A stretch of 64,000 nucleotides of DNA, from assembly GCA_964516135.1 (NCBI GenBank), contig CAZEWN010000001.1, positions 1 through 64,000 on the forward strand, in the 5' to 3' direction. Under the pieces are notes generated by a model that saw only the letters and a list, made by a program, of their open reading frames with translations, was not told the origin of the DNA and ran no database searches. This DNA comes from 34-65-8 sp964516135. Lineage in GTDB: Bacteria > Pseudomonadota > Alphaproteobacteria > Sphingomonadales > Sphingomonadaceae. A program made the translations under genes and the position numbers. How positions within the stretch are numbered: position 1 is the first letter of the stretch; each line of letters starts with the position of its first letter. Shown here in pieces: positions 33,141 to 41,888 of this stretch.

Positions 33141-35306
33141 TCACCAGATGCTGACGCGTTCTTCCGGCGGCAGGTAGAGGTCGTGCTCCGGGGTTACGCC
33201 GAACGCCTGGTACCACGCGTCCATGTTGCGCACGACGCCGTTGGTGCGGAATTGTTCGAGGCTGTGCGGCCCGAGGCGGATTCGCTGGCGCATCGCATCC
33301 TCGCGGTTCTGCGCCCGCCATACCTGTGCCCATGCGATGAAGAAGCGCTGGTCGCCGGTCAGCCCGTCGATCACCTTGTCCGGCTTGCCGCCCAGCGAGA
33401 GCTTGTAGGCGCGATAGGCGAGGCTGAGGCCGCCGACATCGCCGATGTTCTCGCCCAGCGACAACCGGCCGTTGAGGCAGGTCTTGCCATCGTCGAGCGG
33501 GCAGAACTGGTTGTATTGCGCCACCAGCTTGTCGCCGCGCTTGTCGAATTCGGCGCGGTCCTGCTCGGTCCACCAGTTGCGCAGTTCGCCGGTGGCGTCG
33601 GACTTGGATCCCTGGTCGTCGAACCCATGGCCCATTTCGTGCCCGATCACCCCGCCGATCGCGCCGTAGTTGACCGCCGGGTCGGCGCTGATGCCGAAAA
33701 ACGGCTGCTGCAGGATGCCCGCCGGGAACACGATCTCGTTCTTGCTCGGGTTGTAATAGGCGTTCACTGTCTGCGGCAGCATGCCCCATTCGGTGCGGTC
33801 GATCGGCTGGCCGAGCTTGGCCCGGTTATCCTCGAACTGCCACTTGGCCGACGCCATGCGGTTGGCCAGCGGATCGGTGCCGATAGCCAGGCCTTCGTAA
33901 GTTTCCAGATTGTCGCGATAACCGATCTTCGGGTCGAAGCTGGCGAGCTTGGCCCGTGCCTGTTCCTTGGTCGCATCGCCCATCCAGTCGATCTCGTCGA
34001 TCGACTGCGCCATCGCCACCCGCAGGTTGGCGACGAGTTCGTCCATTGCCGCCTTGTTCTCTTCCGGGAAATGGCGCGCGACATAGGCCTTGCCCACGAC
34101 CTCGCCCAAGTGACCTTCGGTTTCGGCGATGGCGCGCTTCCAGCGCGGACGCTGCTCCGGCGTGCCGGTCATAAGCGTGCCGTAAAGCGCGAACTGTGCA
34201 TCGTCGAAGCGCTTGGGCAGTACCGCCGCATTGCTTGAGAGGAAGCGGACGGTTGACCAGTCCTTGAGTGTCGCCAGCGGAGTTTCGGTCAAGAGCGCGA
34301 ACATGCCGGGCGTACCCTTGCCGATCTTCGCAACGACGTCAGGCGTCAGGCCGAGCGCGGCCACTTCCTCGGCCGTGGGCTGCACTTGCGGCACGACAAA
34401 CTTGGTCGCGGCATCGAAACCCGTTGCCTCAAGCATTACAGCAAGGGGGAAATCGCCCGCCATTGCGGCCAGTTCGGCCGGGGTCGCGGCATTATAGGTG
34501 AGGTCGCGATTACGACTGACGGTGCGGTCCCACGCGACCTCGCGCGCGATCTTGTCCTCGAAAGCATATACGGCCTGTGCCGCGGCGGCCGGATCGGCAT
34601 GACCAGCCTCACCGAGCAGGAACGCGAGGTATTCGCGGTATTTCTGCTGGATCAATTGCCCGCGCTCGGTGGTGTCGGTGTAATAGTCGCGGTCCGGCAG
34701 GCCCAGGCCACCACTGCCGACATAAGTGACATAAGTGTCGGGAGCCTTCTGATCGACCGTGACGAATGCGCCCAACGGCGAGGGCATCCCGGGCGTGCTC
34801 CACACGCGGACCAGCGCTTCGAGGTCGCCAGCGCCCTGGATTTGGGCGAGGTAGGGGCGGGCCGGCGTCAATCCCGCAGCTTCGATCGCGGCGGTGTCCG
34901 CAAATGACTGGTAAGCATCGACAATCCGCTTCTCGCTGATCGACAGGGTATCGCGCTTGGCCACCAATTCATCGACCAGCGCCTTTACGTCGGCAGTCGA
35001 CTTTTCGGCCAGCAAGGTAAAAGCGCCGAAGCGGCTGAATTCGGGCGGCAGCGGATTGGCATCCAGCCATTCCTGGTTGACGTAACCGAAGAAGTCGTCG
35101 CCAGGCGCGATCGTGTCCGACAGCAGATCGGTATCCACGCCCCACTCGCCAAAGGTCATCGTCGGCAAGGTCGCACCGGCCTCAGCCTGGGTTGGCGCCT
35201 GAACCGCTTCGCCAGCATGATCGTGATCATGATCCTGCGCGAGCGCGGGTACAGCGATTACCAGGGCCAGCGCACTGGCCCCCGCGGCGAGGAAATGTCT
35301 GGTCAC
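33141..35306 (-). CDS. M13 family metallopeptidase (neprilysin/PepO-like), exported
   Basis: 721 residues from a GTG at 35306 preceded by GGGAG. A Sec signal peptide (MTRHFLAAGASALALVIAVPALA) is followed by a His/Asp-rich mature start (QDHDHDHAGEA). The catalytic zinc site HExxH is at 556-560 (GHEMGHGFDDQG), and the ExxxD ligand motif at 619-623 (LGENIGDVGGL). M13 enzymes cut oligopeptides in the periplasm. The length of about 720 is normal. The upstream frame to 35498 has no signal peptide at its front, so the GTG start is favoured. The HDHDH motif after the signal cleavage site may assist zinc loading. Confidence 0.94.
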   Translation of the reverse strand: MTRHFLAAGASALALVIAVPALAQDHDHDHAGEAVQAPTQAEAGATLPTMTFGEWGVDTDLLSDTIAPGDDFFGYVNQEWLDANPLPPEFSRFGAFTLLAEKSTADVKALVDELVAKRDTLSISEKRIVDAYQSFADTAAIEAAGLTPARPYLAQIQGAGDLEALVRVWSTPGMPSPLGAFVTVDQKAPDTYVTYVGSGGLGLPDRDYYTDTTERGQLIQQKYREYLAFLLGEAGHADPAAAAQAVYAFEDKIAREVAWDRTVSRNRDLTYNAATPAELAAMAGDFPLAVMLEATGFDAATKFVVPQVQPTAEEVAALGLTPDVVAKIGKGTPGMFALLTETPLATLKDWSTVRFLSSNAAVLPKRFDDAQFALYGTLMTGTPEQRPRWKRAIAETEGHLGEVVGKAYVARHFPEENKAAMDELVANLRVAMAQSIDEIDWMGDATKEQARAKLASFDPKIGYRDNLETYEGLAIGTDPLANRMASAKWQFEDNRAKLGQPIDRTEWGMLPQTVNAYYNPSKNEIVFPAGILQQPFFGISADPAVNYGAIGGVIGHEMGHGFDDQGSKSDATGELRNWWTEQDRAEFDKRGDKLVAQYNQFCPLDDGKTCLNGRLSLGENIGDVGGLSLAYRAYKLSLGGKPDKVIDGLTGDQRFFIAWAQVWRAQNREDAMRQRIRLGPHSLEQFRTNGVVRNMDAWYQAFGVTPEHDLYLPPEERVSIW

Positions 35307-35424
35307 TGGTGTCTCCCGGAAATTCACGTTTCGCGACGATGGGGATAGCGGCTGCAGCGCGCCGGCGGCGCCGCTCGTCGCTCTGTAATGGCGGCCCGTC
35401 GAAAAACCGCTGCTGAACGAGCCT

Positions 35425-37269
35425 TCACGCCGCCTCGGCAGAGAATTGCAACGCCGCCAGCCGGGCGTAGAGCCCTCCCCTGGCGGACAGTTCAGCATGG
35501 GCGCCCTGTTCGACGATGCGGCCCGCGTCCATCACCACGATACGGTCGGCAGAGCGCACAGTGGCGAGGCGGTGCGCGATCACCAGCGTGGTGCGCTGCG
35601 CCATCAGCCGCTCAAGCGCTTCCTGCACCAGCCGCTCGCTCTCGGCGTCGAGCGCGCTGGTCGCTTCGTCGAGGAGCAGGATCGGCGCGTCGCGCAGCAG
35701 TGCGCGCGCGATGGCGAGCCGTTGCTGCTGCCCCCCCGACAGGCGCGTGCCGCTTTCGCCCAAAAATGTGTCGAGCCCATCCGGCAGTTCGCGCAGATAG
35801 CTCGCCGCATTGGCCGCCTCGGCCGCCGCCCAGATCGCATCATCACTGGCGTCCCAGTTGCCGTAGCGCAGGTTGTCGCGCGCGCTGGCGCTGAACAGCA
35901 CCCCGTCCTGCGGGACCAGTGCGATGCGGCGGCGCACCTCGGCGGGATCGGCGCTGGTGAGCGGCACGCCATCGAGGCGAATCGTGCCCGCCTGCGGGTC
36001 GTAGAACCGCTCGGCGAGCTGGAACACGGTCGATTTTCCTGCGCCCGATGGGCCGACCAGCGCAACGGTTTCCCCCGGCTCTATTTCAAGCGTGAAATCC
36101 GCCAGCGCCGAAGTGTCGGGACGCGTCGGATAGCGGAAGGTGACATTGCGGAACGACAGGCTGCCGCGCGGCGGTTCGGGCAGCGTCTCGGGCCGGGCCG
36201 GCACCGCGATGGCAGGCCGCTCGCGCAGCAGTTCATCAAGACGGCTCGCCGCGCCCGCGCCGCGCAAGAGGTCGCCGAACACTTCGGTCAGCGCGCCGAA
36301 CCCGCCCGCGACGATCATTCCCGCGACGATGAACGCGAAGATCGTGCCTCCGCTGATCGCGCCTGACGCGACATCGAGCGCGCCACGCCACATGAGCACC
36401 GTGATCGCGCCAAAAATCAACGTGATCAGCAGCGCGGTCATCACCGCGCGGATCATGATCCGGCGGCGCGCCACGTCGAAGGTCTTTTCCACCGCGACGC
36501 CAAACCGCTCGCCCTCGCGGCTTTCCTGGTTGAACGCCTGGACGATCTTCATCGCCGAAAGCGTTTCGGTCACCATCGCGCCAACATCGGCCACCCGGTC
36601 CTGGCTGGTGCGGCTAATCACGCGCAACTGACGCCCGAACAGCGCGATCGGCACGATCACCAACGGGATAGCGACGAACAGCCACACCGCGAGCTGCGGC
36701 GCGAGCCAGAACAGGTAGGCCGTCCCCAGCACCGCCATGATGGTGTTTCGGAGCGCGACCGACAACGTGGTGCCCACGACCTGTTCGATGATCGCGGTGT
36801 CAGCGGTCATGCGCGAGGAAATCTCCCGCGGGGAATTTTCCTCGAAAAACGAGGGGCTGAGGCGCAGGAGGTTGTCCTGCACCTTGCGCCGCACGTCGGC
36901 CACCACCCGCTCACCCAGCCACGAAACGAAGTAGAACCGCATTGCCGTGCCAATCCCGAGCAGTCCGACCAGCATCAGCAGATAGCGGAACCAGCGGCCG
37001 ATATCGGCAGGATCGCCGCCTTCGGCAAATCCGCGATCGATGATCAGCTTGAGCGCGGTCGGCAGTGCAAGCGACGTGATGACCGCAGTTATCAGCAACG
37101 CGACCCCCGCCAGCACGAGCTGTGTTGGATAATTGGCGGCTTCGCGGAAAATCATCCTAAGCGGTGCGAGCGTGCGCACGGGTTTGGCCGCGCCATCCTC
37201 ATCAGTGCGCCCGCGCTGACCGAACAGGCCACGCCGACCCTTGTTCTTTACGCTCGCTTCCTCGTCCAT
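35425..37269 (-). CDS. ABC transporter, fused permease and ATPase (exporter type)
   Basis: 614 residues. A charged N-terminal tail of about 50 residues precedes a six-helix exporter domain (ABC_membrane) at roughly 50-340. The ATPase domain carries Walker A GPSGAGKST, signature LSGGQQQRLAIARALL and Walker B ILLLDEATSALD, followed by the H-loop VIAHRLATV. It works as a homodimer. The substrate is unknown; lipid, peptide or drug export are all possible for this MsbA/BmrA-like group. It diverges from the PHB depolymerase gene. The start at 37269 avoids overlap with the promoter region. Confidence 0.93.
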   Translation of the reverse strand: MDEEASVKNKGRRGLFGQRGRTDEDGAAKPVRTLAPLRMIFREAANYPTQLVLAGVALLITAVITSLALPTALKLIIDRGFAEGGDPADIGRWFRYLLMLVGLLGIGTAMRFYFVSWLGERVVADVRRKVQDNLLRLSPSFFEENSPREISSRMTADTAIIEQVVGTTLSVALRNTIMAVLGTAYLFWLAPQLAVWLFVAIPLVIVPIALFGRQLRVISRTSQDRVADVGAMVTETLSAMKIVQAFNQESREGERFGVAVEKTFDVARRRIMIRAVMTALLITLIFGAITVLMWRGALDVASGAISGGTIFAFIVAGMIVAGGFGALTEVFGDLLRGAGAASRLDELLRERPAIAVPARPETLPEPPRGSLSFRNVTFRYPTRPDTSALADFTLEIEPGETVALVGPSGAGKSTVFQLAERFYDPQAGTIRLDGVPLTSADPAEVRRRIALVPQDGVLFSASARDNLRYGNWDASDDAIWAAAEAANAASYLRELPDGLDTFLGESGTRLSGGQQQRLAIARALLRDAPILLLDEATSALDAESERLVQEALERLMAQRTTLVIAHRLATVRSADRIVVMDAGRIVEQGAHAELSARGGLYARLAALQFSAEAA

Positions 37270-37368
37270 GGCCCTCAGGTAGCGACGCGTTGGCCTTAAA
37301 TCCACAAGAGTGGCCCGATTAGGCACCGAAACCGGCATGATGCGTTGCACAATCTCGCATTAGGCTTA

Positions 37369-37378
37369 CGTTGCAACG
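37369..37378. promoter_or_regulatory. CGTTGCAACG palindrome upstream of phaZ
   Basis: A perfect 10-bp palindrome 53 bases before the phaZ start, with a related GCGTTGCA at 37342-37349. It is in the divergent region between the ABC exporter and phaZ. TTGC/TGC-rich sites are bound by PhaR-type PHB regulators in other alphaproteobacteria, so an operator is plausible but unproven. Confidence 0.4.
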
Positions 37379-37430
37379 CAACAAGAACGGGTAGAACGCC
37401 CGCCAGAGGCGTCAGAGCAGGGGAATCCAT

Positions 37431-38675
37431 TTGCTATACCAAGCTTACGAATTGCAGCGCGCATGGCTGTCGGGCGCCAGTGCCTGGGCCTCGATCGGCG
37501 CCGAATTGCTGAGCAATCCGCGCCTGCCGATGGGCTATATGGGTCTGGGGCCTGCGGCCGCCTCTGCGCTCGAGGTATTTGCACACGCGTCCGCGCCGCG
37601 CGGCAAGCCCGAATTCGGCATCGACTTCGTCGAGGTCGCTGGCCGTAAATACGCGGTGGAGGAAGCCGTTGTGCTGAACAAGCCGTTCGGCGACCTGCGC
37701 CGTTTCCGCCGCGAAGGGTTGCCCAAGGATGCGCCGCGTCTCTTGATCGTTGCCCCGATGAGCGGACATTACGCCACGCTGTTGCGCGGCACGGTGCGGC
37801 GAATGGCCCAGTCATGTGAAGTGCACATCACCGACTGGGCCGACGCCAAGCTCGTCCCGACGGCCGACGGCCGGTTCGATCTCGATGATTACATCGACTA
37901 CCTGATCGAGTTCCTGGAGCACATCGGCCCTGATGCGCACATAATGGCGGTGTGCCAGCCCTCGGTGCCGGCCCTGGCGGCAACGGCGATCATGAATGCG
38001 GGCAAGCATCCTTGCCGCCCCGCGACCCTGACCATGATGGGCGGCCCAATCGACACCCGCAAAAGCCCCACGACGGTCAACGACCTCGCCATGGAGCGGC
38101 CGATCGAGTGGTTTCGCAATACCGTGATCGCGACCGTGCCGATGCAGCACCGCGGCGCGGGGCGCCGGGTCTATCCCGGATTCCTCCAACTCGCGGGGTT
38201 CATGAGCATGAACCTGGGCCAGCACATGCTCAGCCATTTCGAGATGTTCAAGCACCTGACCGTGGGCGATGGCAGCAGCGCACAGGCGACCAAGGACTTT
38301 TACGACGAATATCGCGCGGTGTGCGACATGACCGCCGAATTCTACCTCCAGACGGTCGAGGAAGTGTTCCAGAAACACTCGATCCCCAACGGCACGTTTG
38401 TCCATCGGGGGAAAGTCGTGGATCTTGCCGCGATTAACGAGACCGCCCTGCTGGCGGTCGAGGGCGAGCGTGATGACATTTCGGGCATCGGCCAGACGAA
38501 AGCCGCGCTGACACTGGCGACGGGGCTTCCGGCGAAGAAAAAGCACTATCATCTCGCCGAGGGCGCCGGACATTACGGCATTTTCAACGGCAGCAAATGG
38601 CGCGACCAGATCGCCCCCGTAGTCGAGGATTTCATGTCCCGTCACGGCAAGACCGGGCTGAGGGCAGTAGCGTAA
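37431..38675 (+). CDS. phaZ: Intracellular polyhydroxyalkanoate depolymerase
   Basis: 414 residues from a TTG (reads MLYQAYELQRAWLSGAS), the usual N-terminus of intracellular PHB depolymerases. The nucleophilic cysteine is in IMAVCQPSVPALAA; candidate Asp and His are in EGERDDISGIGQT and EGAGHYGIFNG. It releases 3-hydroxybutyrate from native granules. GCAGGGGA precedes the TTG. No phasin or phaC is adjacent; a PHB-type thiolase lies 1.4 kb downstream on the other strand and a phaB-like gene at the right edge of the window. Confidence 0.95.
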   Translation: MLYQAYELQRAWLSGASAWASIGAELLSNPRLPMGYMGLGPAAASALEVFAHASAPRGKPEFGIDFVEVAGRKYAVEEAVVLNKPFGDLRRFRREGLPKDAPRLLIVAPMSGHYATLLRGTVRRMAQSCEVHITDWADAKLVPTADGRFDLDDYIDYLIEFLEHIGPDAHIMAVCQPSVPALAATAIMNAGKHPCRPATLTMMGGPIDTRKSPTTVNDLAMERPIEWFRNTVIATVPMQHRGAGRRVYPGFLQLAGFMSMNLGQHMLSHFEMFKHLTVGDGSSAQATKDFYDEYRAVCDMTAEFYLQTVEEVFQKHSIPNGTFVHRGKVVDLAAINETALLAVEGERDDISGIGQTKAALTLATGLPAKKKHYHLAEGAGHYGIFNGSKWRDQIAPVVEDFMSRHGKTGLRAVA

Positions 38676-38719
38676 AGCTCAATTCCCGCTAGTGCCGACT
38701 CACGTCGAAGCGCGCCCTC

Positions 38720-38734
38720 TCGGCCTTGGGCCGA
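38720..38734. terminator. Small hairpin between convergent genes
   Basis: TCGGCC-TTG-GGCCGA forms a 6-bp stem in the gap between phaZ and the DUF4126 gene, which converge. It has no T-run; a weak or factor-dependent terminator at best. Confidence 0.35.
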
Positions 38735-38735
38735 T

Positions 38736-39347
38736 TCAGGACGAACGAATGTCGGGCGGGCCCGTGCGCCGCGCGAAAATGCGCTTGAGCACCCGCCGAG
38801 CCAGTAGCAACAGCCCCACGGTCAGCGCCAACAGCACCAGCGCGATCCCCCCCGCCAGGTAGGGGTATTCGTAGGCCGCCCATAACAGCCCGGCGGTCGC
38901 CAGATCCTCGGCAGTGGAGACCACCGCATTGCTGACCGGCTCGGGACTGGCATTGACCACGCCGCGCGCGCCCGCCTTCCCCGCGTGCGCGGCAAGGCTG
39001 GCGCCGCCGCCAAGCACGAAGGCGATGACCTGTGTCGCCGGATCGGCCGGGTCGAGGATTGCCAGCGCCAGCAACGCGCCGCCCACCGGCCGCATGAAGG
39101 TGTGCACCGCGTCCCATGCCGAATCGAGCCACATCACCTTGTCGGCGAAAAATTCCGCCAGCGCCGCTGCGCCGGCCACGCCCATGACCCATGGGTTCGC
39201 CAGCACATCTAGCGCGGCGAGATGTTCGGGCAGTGGCAGCGCGCCAAGCCGCATCGCGAGCCCGGTGGCGAACAGGCACAGGTAAAGCCGCCAACCTGCC
39301 AGGAGGCTCACGCTGCCAGCGATCCCGATGAGTTCCATCACGCCCAT
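38736..39347 (-). CDS. DUF4126 family membrane protein
   Basis: 203 residues with about five hydrophobic segments: IGIAGSVSLLAGWRLYLCLFATGLA, VMGVAGAAALAEFFADKV, VGGALLALAIL, AFVLGGGASLAAHAG and a final IALVLLALTVGLLLLARRVL with a basic tail. The segments FADKVMWLDSAWDAVHTFMRPVGGALLAL are characteristic of DUF4126. Function unknown. It ends 60 bases from phaZ and is followed, on the same strand, by no linked gene within the gap. Confidence 0.85.
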   Translation of the reverse strand: MGVMELIGIAGSVSLLAGWRLYLCLFATGLAMRLGALPLPEHLAALDVLANPWVMGVAGAAALAEFFADKVMWLDSAWDAVHTFMRPVGGALLALAILDPADPATQVIAFVLGGGASLAAHAGKAGARGVVNASPEPVSNAVVSTAEDLATAGLLWAAYEYPYLAGGIALVLLALTVGLLLLARRVLKRIFARRTGPPDIRSS

Positions 39348-39401
39348 GCCCGACCCTCCCGATGGATGAGGATGGGCGCACGCGCGACGCTGCGCAAGGC
39401 G

Positions 39402-40028
39402 CTACCGCGCGGTTCCGACAAAGACCGGATCGTCGGCCCCGCACGAGAACGGGGCGGCGCGACTGTCGGCAAGGGCGCGGGCGCGCCGGTTGGCATCGGG
39501 CACGTCGCCCGCGACCTGGGCGACGCGGCATCCGGGCGCGCCCGGACGGCCGACTTTCTCGATTGCCAGCACGGTTCGGCCCGGTTCCATCATCGCACGG
39601 TCGAGATAGCGAAATATTACCGCGAACGGTTCGCCATCGCGCAGGCGCCACTCGATCGTCGCGCCGATATCGTTGAACGCGCCGATCGTCTGGAAACGAT
39701 CGTCGTCAATGCCTGCGTCGAGGTCGAAGCGGCCGTCGCCTTCCTGCACCAGCAGCGGGTGGCCTGGAAGGCCGGGACAACGATAATCGGCGAAGGAACC
39801 TTCGACGCGTTCCTCGCGCAGCACTTCGCAGGCGGCGAGATCGAAGCGGGTGTAGCGCGAGACGAACCCGCTGCCGGTCTCCTCAGGCGCGGGCGCGTCG
39901 ACCAGCGCGGCGGATGACGCCGGCGGCGACCCGGCTTCGGGAGAGCGATCGGGCGCAGGCGCAGGGGCAGGTTCCTGCGAGCACGCGGCAAGGCTTGCGA
40001 GCAGCACAAACGAAAGCAGACGGTTCAT
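39402..40028 (-). CDS. Lipoprotein of unknown function
   Basis: 208 residues. The signal MNRLLSFVLLASLAAC has lipobox LAAC. A low-complexity Pro/Ala linker (SQEPAPAPAPDRSPEAGSPP) precedes a folded domain with four cysteines (FDLAACEVLREE, YRCPGLPGHPL, GAPGCRVAQ, APFSCGAD), which may form disulfides in the periplasm. I do not recognise the domain. The start MVPED at 40046 is less likely because the signal peptide begins at 40028. Confidence 0.8.
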   Translation of the reverse strand: MNRLLSFVLLASLAACSQEPAPAPAPDRSPEAGSPPASSAALVDAPAPEETGSGFVSRYTRFDLAACEVLREERVEGSFADYRCPGLPGHPLLVQEGDGRFDLDAGIDDDRFQTIGAFNDIGATIEWRLRDGEPFAVIFRYLDRAMMEPGRTVLAIEKVGRPGAPGCRVAQVAGDVPDANRRARALADSRAAPFSCGADDPVFVGTAR

Positions 40029-40096
40029 GCGATCTTCCGGCACCATACGGCCTGAAGAACGCGCGAACCGCCCGCGGGTTCAATTTTGCCGCCGCG

Positions 40097-41275
40097 TCAG
40101 AGGACCTCGAACATTCCCGCCGCGCCCATGCCGCCGCCCACGCACATTGTGACGACGACATACTTCGCGCCCCGGCGCTTGCCCTCGATCAACGCGTGGC
40201 CAACGCAGCGCGCACCGGTCATGCCGTAAGGGTGCCCGATAGAGATCGAGCCGCCGTTGACATTGAGCAGTTCGTTGGGGATGCCCAGCTTGTCGCGGCA
40301 ATAAAGCACCTGGACCGCGAACGCCTCGTTCAGTTCCCACAGCCCGACGTCTTCAAGCTTCACGCCAGTGCGCTCGAGCAGCTTGGGAATCGCGAAGACC
40401 GGGCCAATGCCCATCTCGTCAGGCTCGGTGCCCGCGACCGCCATGCCGACATAGCGGCCGAGCGGCGTCAGGCCGCGTTGTTCGGCGAGCCTGGCTTCCA
40501 TCAGCACGCTGGCCGACGATCCGTCGGACAGCTGGCTGGCGTTGCCGGCAGTAATGCTGGTGCCCGGGCCCATGACCGGCTGGAGCGCGGAAAGACCCTC
40601 GATCGTGGTGTCGGCGCGGTTGCCCTCGTCCTTGGTGATCGTCACCTCGCGGTCGGAAACTTCACCGGTTTCCTTGTTCTGGACCTTCATCGTGGTCGTG
40701 ACCGGGACGATTTCGGCCTCGAACAGCCCAGCGGCCTGTGCGGCGGCGGTGCGCTGCTGCGATTGCAGCGCATATTCGTCCTGCGCCTCGCGACTGATGC
40801 CATAACGCTGGGCGACCGTTTCGGCGGTCTGTAGCATGGGCATGTAGATCGCGCCATGCATCGCGATCAGGCCCGGGTCGGGGGCGACGCGCATTTCCTT
40901 GGTCTGGACGAGGCTGATGGACTCCTGCCCGCCAGCGGCGACCACGTCCATGTTGTCAACGATGATCTGCTTGGCGGCGGTGGCGATGCTCATCAACCCG
41001 CTCGAGCACTGGCGGTCGATGGTCATGCCCGAAACCGATGTCGGGCACCCGGCGCGCAGGGCCACCTGGCGCGCGAGATTACCCGCCTGCGTGCCCTGCT
41101 GCAGAGCCGAGCCCCACAGCACGTCGTCGATCTGCCCGGCGTCGATCCCGGCACGCTCGATCGCGGCGGCCAGCGAATAGGAACCCAGCGTGGGGCCGGG
41201 AGTCGCGTTGAAAGCGCCCTTGTAAGCGCGCCCGATGGCGGTGCGGGCGGTGGAAACGATGACTGCGTCGCGCAT
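40097..41275 (-). CDS. Acetyl-CoA acetyltransferase (thiolase)
   Basis: 392 residues from the ATG at 41275, preceded by GTGAGG. The nucleophile Cys is in TIDRQCSSGLMSI, the catalytic His in GGSISIGHPYGMTGAR and the second Cys in MCVGGGMGAAG. It matches the biosynthetic thiolase class, which condenses acetyl-CoA to acetoacetyl-CoA or cleaves 3-ketoacyl-CoA. Together with the MaoC gene upstream on the same strand, a role in PHB or short-chain acyl-CoA metabolism is likely. It is distinct from the SCP-x-like thiolase at 18603. Confidence 0.95.
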   Translation of the reverse strand: MRDAVIVSTARTAIGRAYKGAFNATPGPTLGSYSLAAAIERAGIDAGQIDDVLWGSALQQGTQAGNLARQVALRAGCPTSVSGMTIDRQCSSGLMSIATAAKQIIVDNMDVVAAGGQESISLVQTKEMRVAPDPGLIAMHGAIYMPMLQTAETVAQRYGISREAQDEYALQSQQRTAAAQAAGLFEAEIVPVTTTMKVQNKETGEVSDREVTITKDEGNRADTTIEGLSALQPVMGPGTSITAGNASQLSDGSSASVLMEARLAEQRGLTPLGRYVGMAVAGTEPDEMGIGPVFAIPKLLERTGVKLEDVGLWELNEAFAVQVLYCRDKLGIPNELLNVNGGSISIGHPYGMTGARCVGHALIEGKRRGAKYVVVTMCVGGGMGAAGMFEVL

Positions 41276-41287
41276 TTTAAACCTCAC

Positions 41288-41375
41288 GTAATCCCGGCAC
41301 GAACCGGGATCTCTCTCGACTAGGTGGTACGACCGTAGCGCCGGCCGGGAGCGGTCCCGACTTTCGCCGGGATGA
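41288..41375. repeat. REP-like palindromic repeat pair, degenerate
   Basis: The left arm (41288-41317) contains ATCCCGGCACGAACCGGGAT. The right arm (41347-41375) contains TCCCGACTTTCGCCGGGA. Sequence and layout resemble the repeat at 7356-7439. It fills the gap between the thiolase start and the MaoC stop. Confidence 0.7.
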
Positions 41376-41378
41376 AGA

Positions 41379-41828
41379 TCAAACGAAGAACTGCGTCATC
41401 CATTCGCAGATCAGGGCGGGCTTGTCCTCACCCTCGATCTCGATGGTGATCTCGACCGTCTGCTGCCACTGGCCGGGCCGCTTCTCGATCATTTCCAGCA
41501 GTTTCCAGTGTCCGCGAATACGCTTGCCGGCGCGAACGGGCGTGATGAAACGGGTTTTGTTGCCCCCGTAATTGACACCCATCTTCACGCCGTCGGGCCG
41601 GGGAATGTCGGAATTGGCGCTCAGGTACGGGATCATCGACAAGGTCAGGAACCCGTGCGCGATCGTGCCACCGAACGGCGTCATCTTGGCCATTTCCTCG
41701 TTCACGTGAATGAACTGGTGGTCGCCGGTCGCTTCGGCGAACTGGTTGATACGGTCCTGGCCGATCTCGACCCATTCGCTGGTGCCGATATTCTGGCCGA
41801 CCTTCTCGGCGATTTGCTGCGGTGTCAT
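41379..41828 (-). CDS. MaoC family dehydratase (enoyl-CoA hydratase-like)
   Basis: 149 residues. The hot-dog fold hydratase motif is visible as ATGDHQFIHVNEEMAK with FGGTIAHGFLTLSM following; the catalytic Asp and His are the D and H in GDHQFIH. This is an (R)-specific enoyl-CoA hydratase candidate linking beta-oxidation to 3-hydroxyacyl-CoA. GAGGAGAGGC precedes the ATG. It is upstream of the thiolase on the same strand, with the palindromic repeat between them. Confidence 0.93.
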   Translation of the reverse strand: MTPQQIAEKVGQNIGTSEWVEIGQDRINQFAEATGDHQFIHVNEEMAKMTPFGGTIAHGFLTLSMIPYLSANSDIPRPDGVKMGVNYGGNKTRFITPVRAGKRIRGHWKLLEMIEKRPGQWQQTVEITIEIEGEDKPALICEWMTQFFV

Positions 41829-41888
41829 GTGCCTCTCCTCGTGCCGCGCGTGGGGTGTGAACCGCGGCTTCATGGCGCATGCAAAGGG

